DNA of 23,623 nt from Tannerella sp. (GTDB lineage Bacteria > Bacteroidota > Bacteroidia > Bacteroidales > Tannerellaceae), in the NCBI GenBank assembly GCA_031267485.1, contig JAIRYY010000342.1, positions 1-23,623 of the forward strand, in the 5' to 3' direction. A program made the translations under genes and the position numbers. Below the pieces are notes generated by a model. It saw nothing but the letters and a program-made list of their open reading frames with translations, had not been told where the DNA came from and made no database searches. Position 1 is the first letter of the stretch. Each line of letters begins with the position of its first letter. Below, in pieces: positions 15,454 to 22,627 of this stretch.

Positions 15454-18183
15454 ATGGATAAAAAAACATTGTTGCTTTTTACATTTTTGAGCTTTTCTTT
15501 TTGGGGATTATCGCAAAACGCCGATAGCGTGCCGGTGACGGATCTTCTTCCCGATACGGCGGTCTTGACTGTTCAGGATACGGTTCCTGAAGAAGAAGCG
15601 CCGGAAATTTTGTATACCTTTATTCAAAAGAAATATAAAATTCAGAACATTAAGATTACCGGAGCCACCAATTATGAGGACTATGTCCTGATCGGATTTT
15701 CCGGGCTGAAGGTTGGCGATGAGGTCAATGTTCCCGGCAGTGAAATCACGGATGCGGTGAATCGTTTCTGGCGCCAGGGACTGTTTTCCGACGTGAAAAT
15801 CCTTGCCTCAAAAATAGAAGAGGATAAAGTGTGGCTCGAAATACGCCTCAGGCCGCGCCCCCGTATCTCGGAAATCAGTTACAACGGAGTGAAAAAAGGC
15901 GAACGCACGGATCTTGAGGCGAAGCTGAACCTGCGTAAAGGCCATCAGATCACGCCTCATATCATTGACCGTGCGAAGACGCTCATTAAAAAGTATTTTG
16001 ACGACAAGGGCTTCAAGAATATCGATGTGGATATCGTGGAAAAACCTGACCCGAACAAGGACGGGGAGGTGAGCGTCGATATAAATATTGATAAGAACGA
16101 GAAGACGAAGATACAGAAGATTTATTTTACCGGAAACAGCATGCTTACCGATTTCCAGCTTCGCAAGGCGATGAAGAAAACGAACGAGCGTTTTAGCATG
16201 ATGGAGCGTTTCCGGAACAGCTGGCTTGAACTGTTCAGCACGAAAAAATTCACATCCGTTGAATACGAAAATGACAAAACGAATCTGATTGACAAGTATA
16301 ACGAGTTTGGATATCGTGATGCGGTTATTCTTTCCGACAGCGTTGTGCCGTTTAATGAAAAGCGCGTGAACATCTACCTTACGATTGACGAAGGGCAGAA
16401 ATACTACCTTAAAGATGTCCGGTTCGTGGGTAACACGAAATATTCGTCCGACTATCTCGAAACGTTGCTGAATATGAAGTCCGGCGATGTTTACAATCAG
16501 AAAAAACTGATGGACAGGATGTACTCGGACGAAGATGCGGTGATGAACGTATATTCGAACAACGGATATATGTTTGCGCAGGCCGATCCGGTGGAAGTGG
16601 ATGTCAATAACGATTCCATCGCTTTGGAAGTGCGAATCCTGGAAGGGCCGCAGGCGTCGATAAACAAGGTGGTTATCAACGGTAACGACCGTCTGTATGA
16701 AGATATTGTCCGGCGCGAACTGCGCACAAAGCCCGGCGATCTGTTCAGCCGCGACGCGCTGATGCGTTCTTTTAGGGAGCTGGCTCAAATGGGACATTTC
16801 GATCCCGAGGCAATGAAGCCCGATTTCAGCACGAATCCCGATAACGGAACGGTCGACCTTATTTATAATCTTACGTCCAAGGCGAACGACCAGGTCGAGT
16901 TTTCGCTCGGCTGGGGACAGACGGGTATTATCGGCAAACTTGGCCTGAAATTTACCAACTTCTCCTTTAAAAATCTGATAAACACGAAGACCTATAAGGG
17001 AATCATCCCGCAGGGCGAAGGCCAGACCCTCAATATCAGCGGACAGACGAACGCCCAGTATTATCAGGCATACAGCATCTCCTTCCTTGACCCCTGGTTC
17101 GGCGGCAAACGGCCAAACTCGCTCTCCCTCAGCGCTTATTTCTCCCGTTATACCGATATAAATACCCGCTATTACAACCAGTTGCAAAGCCAGGCTATGA
17201 ACAGCTATTATAGCAATTATTACAGCGGATATAGTGGATACAGCGGTTATGGCTATGATTATGGCGCTTCTTATGAAAGCGCCTACGACAAGAGCAAATA
17301 CATGCAGATTCTCGGTTTCTCCCTGGGATACGGAAAACGCCTCGACTGGCCGGACGACTATTTCCAGTTTATGGCAACGATGAATTATCAGATGTATATG
17401 CTGCATGAATGGACGAGCGGTTATTATCAGCTGGGACTGTCGGAAAACGGCAAATACCACGATATTAACCTGGAACTCGTTCTGCAGCGCAATTCGATAG
17501 ACAATCCGCTTTATACCCGTTTCGGCTCGCAGTTTATGATTTCGGGAACATCCACGCTGCCTTATTCGCTGTTTGACGGCAAGGATTATAAAAACATAAC
17601 CTCCGATGCGCTAAAATATAAATTGGTGGAATATTACAAGATAAGATTCAAGAGTAAAACGTTCATACCCCTTTTGACGCTTCCTCAGTACGGCGGCCCG
17701 CAACGCACGCCCGTGCTTATGTCGCGCGTTGAACTCGCCTGGATTGGCGACTACAACAGATATAAGAAATCTCCGTTCGGCACTTTCTATGTGGGAGGCG
17801 ACGGCATGACGGGCGGCTACAGCTACTATCAGGAAACGGTCGCATTGAGGGGATATGACAACGGGGCAATAGCCGGAAATAATTCGTCGATGCCCAATGC
17901 CCGTGCATATTCGCGCCTGTCGCTCGAATTGCGGTATCCGCTGATTCTTGAACCTTCGAGTACGATCTACGGACTCGTATTTGGCGAAGCCGGAGATGCC
18001 TGGAACAGTATCGCAGATTTCAAGCCGTTCAACCTCAAGCGTTCGTCCGGCGTCGGAGTGCGTATCTTCCTGCCCATGATCGGCCTTATGGGGATTGACT
18101 GGGCGTACGGTTTCGACCGTCCTTACGGCTCGTCGAACAGGGGAGGCAGCAACTTCCACTTCATACTCGGACAGGAATTTTGA
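15454..18183 (+). CDS. bamA: BamA outer-membrane protein assembly factor
   Basis: 909 residues. A signal peptide (1-21) and an acidic, proline-rich linker are followed by about five POTRA domains (roughly 60-480; for example IQNIKITGATNYEDYVL and LKDVRFVGNTKYSSDYLETLL). A 16-strand Omp85 barrel (about 490-909) carries SFLDPWFGGKRPNSLS, VALRGYDNG in loop 6, and ends with Phe as outer-membrane proteins do. It inserts beta-barrel proteins into the outer membrane and is essential. An extracellular loop at 570-611 is unusually rich in Tyr, Ser and Gly, including tandem YSG units. It is followed by two Skp genes, periplasmic chaperones for the same clients. Confidence 0.97.
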   Translation: MDKKTLLLFTFLSFSFWGLSQNADSVPVTDLLPDTAVLTVQDTVPEEEAPEILYTFIQKKYKIQNIKITGATNYEDYVLIGFSGLKVGDEVNVPGSEITDAVNRFWRQGLFSDVKILASKIEEDKVWLEIRLRPRPRISEISYNGVKKGERTDLEAKLNLRKGHQITPHIIDRAKTLIKKYFDDKGFKNIDVDIVEKPDPNKDGEVSVDINIDKNEKTKIQKIYFTGNSMLTDFQLRKAMKKTNERFSMMERFRNSWLELFSTKKFTSVEYENDKTNLIDKYNEFGYRDAVILSDSVVPFNEKRVNIYLTIDEGQKYYLKDVRFVGNTKYSSDYLETLLNMKSGDVYNQKKLMDRMYSDEDAVMNVYSNNGYMFAQADPVEVDVNNDSIALEVRILEGPQASINKVVINGNDRLYEDIVRRELRTKPGDLFSRDALMRSFRELAQMGHFDPEAMKPDFSTNPDNGTVDLIYNLTSKANDQVEFSLGWGQTGIIGKLGLKFTNFSFKNLINTKTYKGIIPQGEGQTLNISGQTNAQYYQAYSISFLDPWFGGKRPNSLSLSAYFSRYTDINTRYYNQLQSQAMNSYYSNYYSGYSGYSGYGYDYGASYESAYDKSKYMQILGFSLGYGKRLDWPDDYFQFMATMNYQMYMLHEWTSGYYQLGLSENGKYHDINLELVLQRNSIDNPLYTRFGSQFMISGTSTLPYSLFDGKDYKNITSDALKYKLVEYYKIRFKSKTFIPLLTLPQYGGPQRTPVLMSRVELAWIGDYNRYKKSPFGTFYVGGDGMTGGYSYYQETVALRGYDNGAIAGNNSSMPNARAYSRLSLELRYPLILEPSSTIYGLVFGEAGDAWNSIADFKPFNLKRSSGVGVRIFLPMIGLMGIDWAYGFDRPYGSSNRGGSNFHFILGQEF

Positions 18184-18206
18184 CATTTATTATAAATTAT
18201 ATAGGT

Positions 18207-18728
18207 ATGAAACGAGTATTTTTAACATGGAGTATGGTGTTGTTCAGTTCGCTGGCAATGACAGCCGTAGCGCAGAAATTCGCGCTTATAGACATGGAAT
18301 ATATATTTAAAAATATTCCGGCGTATGAAATGACAAACGAACAGCTCAGCCAGCTTTCCGAGAAATGGCAGGGCGAGATTGAAGTACTGCAGCAGGAAGC
18401 GCAGAATATGTACAAGAACTATCAGAGCGAACTTGTATTTCTCTCCGCCGAGATGAAATCCAAACGGGAGGAAGAAATCATAAAAAAGGAGCAGGAGGCG
18501 CAGGAACTGAAACGCAAGTATTTTGGCGCGGAAGGCGAGCTTTACAAAAAACGCGAATCGCTGATGAAACCCATACAGGACGAGATTTATGAAGCCGTCA
18601 AGGCGATTTCGGAAGATAAGGGATATCAGGTGATTGTCGACCGCGCGTCGGCGGCGAGCGTCATTTATGCCTCTCCCAAAATAGATATTAGCAATGAAGT
18701 GCTCGCAAAATTGGGATATTCAAAATAA
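18207..18728 (+). CDS. OmpH/Skp-family periplasmic chaperone, first copy
   Basis: 173 residues. Signal peptide ends near residue 22 (TAVAQ). The mature protein begins with KFALIDMEYIFKNIP, the family's first strand, and then has a long charged coiled coil (about 40-130) forming the tentacles of the trimer. It ends with the usual DRASAASVIYASPKIDIS strand. Skp proteins carry unfolded outer-membrane proteins through the periplasm to BamA. The start at 18207 is preferred because an in-frame codon at 18180 would put nine residues before the signal peptide. The gap from bamA is 23 bases. Confidence 0.93.
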   Translation: MKRVFLTWSMVLFSSLAMTAVAQKFALIDMEYIFKNIPAYEMTNEQLSQLSEKWQGEIEVLQQEAQNMYKNYQSELVFLSAEMKSKREEEIIKKEQEAQELKRKYFGAEGELYKKRESLMKPIQDEIYEAVKAISEDKGYQVIVDRASAASVIYASPKIDISNEVLAKLGYSK

Positions 18729-18742
18729 TTATTTTACCTTTG
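18711..18742 (+). promoter_or_regulatory. Promoter of the second ompH gene
   Basis: TACCTTTG (18735-18742) followed by CGCAC is a strong -7 match. A TTG (18711-18713) lies 21 bases upstream as a weaker -33 box. It would give the second chaperone gene its own transcript beside read-through from bamA. Confidence 0.6.
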
Positions 18743-18787
18743 CGCACTTTGTTTTACGAACGAAATAATTAATTAAACAGGAATAAA

Positions 18788-19285
18788 ATGAAAAATCTTA
18801 TCGTATCAGTATTGCTGCTTTTTCCATTGGGATTGGCAGCTCAGGAAATGAAAATCGCCGTAGTTAATCAACAGGAAATCTTTAACCTTTTACCTGAACT
18901 TTCGGAGGTGGAAAAAGAAATGGCCGCGTATGCCAAGCAGTATCAGGATGCCATGAAAACCATGGAGGATGAATATACCCGTAAATATTCCGATCTGACG
19001 GCAAAAGGCGACTCGCTGACTGAAAATATCAGAGTGCTTCGCATGCAGGAAATTGAGGAACTGCGGACGCGTATAGAAAATTTCGTGCCGATGGCGCGGG
19101 AAGAAATAGATAAAAAACAGGGTGAGCTGATTACTCCTCTGAATGAAAAAATACTCAAGGCGATTAAGGAAGTGGGCGATGAAAACGGGTATGCCTACGT
19201 CACTTCTCCCCAGATGATGTATTATATTGGAAGTAATGCGATTGATGCGACGGATAAGGTGAAAGCCAAACTGGGACTGAAATAG
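18788..19285 (+). CDS. OmpH/Skp-family periplasmic chaperone, second copy
   Basis: 165 residues. Signal peptide ends near residue 19 (GLAAQ). The mature protein starts with MKIAVVNQQEIFNLLPEL, continues as a coiled coil (about 40-125) and ends with YAYVTSPQMMYYIGSNAIDATDKVKAKLGLK, the same layout as its neighbour at 18207-18728. The copies are diverged, so the duplication is old. It is preceded by its own promoter at 18735 and followed by a strong terminator, which closes the bamA block. Confidence 0.93.
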   Translation: MKNLIVSVLLLFPLGLAAQEMKIAVVNQQEIFNLLPELSEVEKEMAAYAKQYQDAMKTMEDEYTRKYSDLTAKGDSLTENIRVLRMQEIEELRTRIENFVPMAREEIDKKQGELITPLNEKILKAIKEVGDENGYAYVTSPQMMYYIGSNAIDATDKVKAKLGLK

Positions 19286-19331
19286 ATTCATGTTTTTTGT
19301 AATAATAGGGATGTGAAATTGCCATAGTGTG

Positions 19332-19373
19332 TCGGATGCCTGTACCTTTAAGGGAGCAGGCATCCGAGTTTTT
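19332..19373 (+). terminator. Rho-independent terminator after the ompH pair
   Basis: TCGGATGCCTG (19332-19342) pairs perfectly with CAGGCATCCGA (19357-19367) as an 11-bp stem, followed by GTTTTT. It separates the bamA-ompH block from murI. Confidence 0.88.
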
Positions 19374-19394
19374 ATAAACGGGAGTCTTTTTTTT

Positions 19395-20225
19395 ATGAAC
19401 GGAAAATGTCCTTTGGGTATATTTGATTCGGGCTATGGCGGACTGACCATATTCGATGATATACGCCGTCTGTTGCCGGAATATGACTATCTGTATCTTG
19501 GCGACAATGCCCGCGCGCCTTATGGATCCCGTTCTTTCGAGATTGTTTACCGGTTTACCCGCCAGGCCGTGATGCGACTCTTCGGCGAGGGATGCCCGTT
19601 AGTCATACTTGCCTGCAACACGGCATCGGCAAAGGCGCTGCGCACGATACAGCAGCTTGACCTGCCCGTGTCGGACGACGCTTCCCGCAGAGTGCTGGGT
19701 ATCATACGGCCTACGGTGGAAATGCTCGGCCCGCTGAGCCGGACGCGGCATATCGGCATTCTGGGAACTGCCGGCACTATTTCTTCCGGTTCGTATTCCC
19801 TGGAGATTGCCAAACTTTATCCCGATATGACGGTGACCGGCGAAGCCTGCCCGATGTGGGTGCCGCTTGTGGAAAACCGGGAGCACGACAGCGCCGGCGC
19901 CGATTATTTCGTCCGCAAAAACATGGAACATCTGTTTGCGGCCGATTCGCTGATTGACACCTTGACGCTTGGCTGCACGCATTATCCGCTGCTCGAAGCC
20001 AAAATACGCAAGTATCTGCCCGGAGGAGTTCATCTGTTTTCTCAGGGGCCTTGTGTGGCGAAAAGCCTGAAGGATTATCTCATGCGCCATCCCGAAATGG
20101 CACGCCGCTTGTCGAGGAACGGGGAATGTCGGTTTATGACCACCGAATCGGAAGAGAAATTTTCGGAAGCGGCTTCCTTTTTCCTGAAACGTTCCGTCAA
20201 TGTGGAACGGACGGTAATCAATTGA
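19395..20225 (+). CDS. murI: Glutamate racemase
   Basis: 276 residues. The two catalytic cysteines are Cys74 in ACNTASAKA and Cys194 in LGCTHYPLL. FDSGYGGLT (10-18) and GDNARAPYG (36-44) form the rest of the active site. It makes D-glutamate for peptidoglycan stems. The start at 19395 matches the family N-terminus; an upstream in-frame codon at 19329 lies before the terminator hairpin and is rejected. Eight T residues stand directly before the ATG. No clear promoter is seen between the terminator and the gene, so its transcription is unexplained. A heptamer array begins in its last codons. Confidence 0.95.
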   Translation: MNGKCPLGIFDSGYGGLTIFDDIRRLLPEYDYLYLGDNARAPYGSRSFEIVYRFTRQAVMRLFGEGCPLVILACNTASAKALRTIQQLDLPVSDDASRRVLGIIRPTVEMLGPLSRTRHIGILGTAGTISSGSYSLEIAKLYPDMTVTGEACPMWVPLVENREHDSAGADYFVRKNMEHLFAADSLIDTLTLGCTHYPLLEAKIRKYLPGGVHLFSQGPCVAKSLKDYLMRHPEMARRLSRNGECRFMTTESEEKFSEAASFFLKRSVNVERTVIN

Positions 20226-20255
20226 TAATTGATAATTGACAATGGATAATTGATA
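20221..20255 (+). repeat. Five-copy heptamer tandem repeat (unit ATTGATA)
   Basis: Five head-to-tail 7-base units start in the last codons of murI. Three are exactly ATTGATA; the third is ATTGACA and the fourth ATGGATA. The array lies just ahead of the M15 peptidase start (20283). It has the same period and AT-rich character as the array at 3353-3387. Copy number could vary by slippage. Confidence 0.8.
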
Positions 20256-20282
20256 CGGTACGATTTGAAATCCCGACTTTTT

Positions 20283-20978
20283 ATGAAATATTTCCGCATA
20301 TTCATCATTGCATGCCTGTGTCTGTCTGCTTCGCGCGGCAACGCCCAAAATAAGAAAACCGTCGAATACGACTGGGATGCGAAGATGAAAAAACTGGGCT
20401 TTGTCGATGTATGTTTCTGGGAACCGGCGATACAGTATTACCTTGTATACGGGACTGCGGATAACTTTACCGGGAAACCCCTGTATAATTCCAAACTGAC
20501 AAAGGCCTGGGTTCACCCGCGTGCAGCCCGGATGCTCATCCGCGCGCAGGATTTATTGCGAAGCGAACGGCCGGACCTCTCCCTTCTGATTTACGATGCG
20601 GCGCGTCCGATGGAAGTGCAGCGGAAAATGGACGAATGGGCAAAAAAGACCGATAACGGATATTATGTGGCCGATCCCGTGAAAGGCGGAGGACTGCATA
20701 ATTACGGCCTGGCCGTTGACGTCACGCTGGTGGACAAAAACGGCGAATGGCTGTCCATGGGAACGCCCTTTGACTTCTTCGGGCCGGAATCGCATACGGA
20801 CAGGGAGGACGATCTCCTGAAAAGACGCCGCATCACCCCGTCGGAATATAAAAACCGAAAACTTCTCCGGCGCATCATGGAAAAAGCCGGCTTCAAATCC
20901 GTCGCAAGCGAATGGTGGCACTTCAACGCCTGTTCACGCGAAGAAGCGCGGGAAAAATATCCGCTGATAGAACGCTAA
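20283..20978 (+). CDS. Secreted D-Ala-D-Ala dipeptidase-like metallopeptidase (M15D, VanX/DdpX type)
   Basis: 231 residues. Signal peptide ends near residue 21 (GNAQ). The zinc site of the family is present: His139 and Asp146 in LHNYGLAVD, and Glu210 and His213 in SEWWHF; the 7-residue His-Asp spacing equals that of VanX. Arg108 in DAARP matches the conserved substrate arginine. The family cuts D-Ala-D-Ala or related cell-wall dipeptides; being exported, and with no van regulators nearby, a role in peptidoglycan recycling is more likely than vancomycin resistance. The start at 20283 is chosen because the signal peptide begins there. It is convergent with the YccF gene, 11 bases apart. Confidence 0.9.
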   Translation: MKYFRIFIIACLCLSASRGNAQNKKTVEYDWDAKMKKLGFVDVCFWEPAIQYYLVYGTADNFTGKPLYNSKLTKAWVHPRAARMLIRAQDLLRSERPDLSLLIYDAARPMEVQRKMDEWAKKTDNGYYVADPVKGGGLHNYGLAVDVTLVDKNGEWLSMGTPFDFFGPESHTDREDDLLKRRRITPSEYKNRKLLRRIMEKAGFKSVASEWWHFNACSREEAREKYPLIER

Positions 20979-20989
20979 AAAACGGACTG

Positions 20990-21358
20990 TCAGGAAATCG
21001 TTTTGCCGAAAGGAGTGAGCGCCAGCCCCGCCATTTTGAAATGTTGCACGCCGAAAGGTATGCCGATGATGGTGACGCACAGCAGCAGGCCGAAAAACAG
21101 GTGGGTAAGGCAGATGCAGAATCCCCCGCATACGATCCACAGTACGTTCATTATGACGTTCAGGCAGCCGCCGGACTTTACGCTGTCCGCGACGTTGCTG
21201 CCGAAAGGCCACAGTGCAAGTCGTGCAAGTTTCAGCGACTGCAGCCCGAACGGGATGCCAATGATTGTAACCATCAGCAGAATGCTTGATACGGCGTATT
21301 CAATGGCGGTTATAATGCCTCCGAATATAAGCCAGATGATGTTTCCAAATATTTTCAT
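20990..21358 (-). CDS. YccF-domain inner-membrane protein
   Basis: 122 residues made of two similar halves, each with hydrophobic helices followed by the family motif IIGIPFG (about residues 32-38 and 97-103), plus LALWPFG and LALTPFG. This is the YccF (DUF307) duplication. Function is unknown; it is predicted to sit in the cytoplasmic membrane. It follows the M23 gene by 15 bases on the same strand and is probably cotranscribed with it. No separate promoter was found. Confidence 0.9.
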   Translation of the reverse strand: MKIFGNIIWLIFGGIITAIEYAVSSILLMVTIIGIPFGLQSLKLARLALWPFGSNVADSVKSGGCLNVIMNVLWIVCGGFCICLTHLFFGLLLCVTIIGIPFGVQHFKMAGLALTPFGKTIS

Positions 21359-21373
21359 AACTATATTTATTGA

Positions 21374-22627
21374 TTAGTTTTTTATTACATTTTGCAGGCT
21401 GTCCATTTCGGCCAGCACGTTCTGTTTAACGGTCTCGAAACTGCTTCGCAGTTCCGTTTTGACAGGGTGGGAGGGGGGCGATTCCATTTTCAGCGGATCA
21501 ATCGGCTGTCCGTTTTTGTGTACGCGGAAATCGAGATGCGGTCCGGTGGAAAGGCCTGTCGAGCCGACGTAGCCGACGACAGCGCCCTGCCTGACGTGCG
21601 CGCCGTTTTGTATCCCGCTGCCAAAACGGCTCAGATGCATGTAGGTGGTCGTATAAACGGAATTATGTTTTATTTTCACAAAATTGCCTCCCCCATTCGA
21701 ATCAAAACCTTTCGCCACGACCGTCCCGTCGCCGATGGTTTTTACCGGCGTTCCGACGGGGGCGGCATAATCGACGCCGTGATGAGCGCGGTACCGTTTG
21801 AGTATCGGATGAAAACGGGCGTTGGAGAATCTCGATGTTATCCGGAAAAAGTCCAGCGGCGCTTTCAGGAACGCCCGGCGCAGACTGTTCCCCTGCGCGT
21901 CGAAATATTCGCGCGTACTGTCCTGCGTAAAGGGGATTGCGGTAAATTCCCTGCCCTGATGCACGAAAACAAGCCCTTCGACGGATGATATATTCAGCTC
22001 CGTGGTGTCGTCGATAAACGCCGCATCATATGATACGCGAAAGGAATCGCCCGCTTTCACATCGAAGAAATCAACCTGCCATGCGAGAATATCCGATATT
22101 TTCAGCGCCAGCAACGGGTTGCCCCCGTTGTTTTTTATCAGGTTCCAAAGGGACGATGTTATTTCGCCCTCCATATAGCGGCGTTCCAGCCGGACTTCCT
22201 TGATATATTCGTACGCTTTGATACTGTCGCCCGTGATGTCGATGACGGAAAAACCGGTCAGTGATTTTGCGAAGACGATGTATTGAATGGCAGCAAGACT
22301 GTCCTGCGCGGTAATGGTCGTATAGGTCATGCCGGCCCGCAGCTTTTTAGGGTCGAGCGCTTCGGCGGACGCCCTGCACAGTTTGTCGGTCATGACGGCC
22401 GAAAACCCGAGTTGTCGGAATATGGCCGAGGGGCTGTCTCCGCTTTTGATGGTGTAGTTCGTTACGTCAAGCGAATCCACGCAGATGCCATATTCGTAGA
22501 TGTGGCTTTGATTGCCGACCCATTCGGAATCCACCTCTTCGTCATTGCCTTTCTCCCTGCAGGAGATAAGCGCCGAAAATATGACGGCCGCACGGAAATA
22601 TCTGCCGCATTTATCTGTAAAAGTCAT
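21374..22627 (-). CDS. M23-family peptidase lipoprotein (peptidoglycan endopeptidase-like)
   Basis: 417 residues. A lipoprotein signal ends at Cys23 (LISC), followed by an acidic run. Residues about 55-240 resemble the LysM/OapA-like and Csd3-type N-terminal domains of MepM relatives (YTIKSGDSPSAIFRQLG near 58). The M23 domain (about 265-380) has the zinc ligands His282 and Asp286 in HHGVD, a catalytic His331 in MHLS and GPHLDFRV (362-369). In that last motif the usual second His (HxH, a zinc ligand) is Asp366. This may be a clade variant or may weaken activity. The start overlaps the end of namZ by 17 bases, so translation is coupled. It would cut peptide cross-links in the periplasm. Confidence 0.92.
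   Translation of the reverse strand: MTFTDKCGRYFRAAVIFSALISCREKGNDEEVDSEWVGNQSHIYEYGICVDSLDVTNYTIKSGDSPSAIFRQLGFSAVMTDKLCRASAEALDPKKLRAGMTYTTITAQDSLAAIQYIVFAKSLTGFSVIDITGDSIKAYEYIKEVRLERRYMEGEITSSLWNLIKNNGGNPLLALKISDILAWQVDFFDVKAGDSFRVSYDAAFIDDTTELNISSVEGLVFVHQGREFTAIPFTQDSTREYFDAQGNSLRRAFLKAPLDFFRITSRFSNARFHPILKRYRAHHGVDYAAPVGTPVKTIGDGTVVAKGFDSNGGGNFVKIKHNSVYTTTYMHLSRFGSGIQNGAHVRQGAVVGYVGSTGLSTGPHLDFRVHKNGQPIDPLKMESPPSHPVKTELRSSFETVKQNVLAEMDSLQNVIKN

Noticed and set aside
15808..17460. 550-residue open frame on the minus strand inside bamA
   Set aside because: It is antisense to a clear BamA gene, has no recognisable domain, and its openness follows from bamA codon use.
20283..20978. Vancomycin-resistance dipeptidase (vanX proper)
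   Set aside because: The protein has a signal peptide, and no vanH, vanA or vanRS genes are nearby; resistance VanX acts in the cytoplasm.
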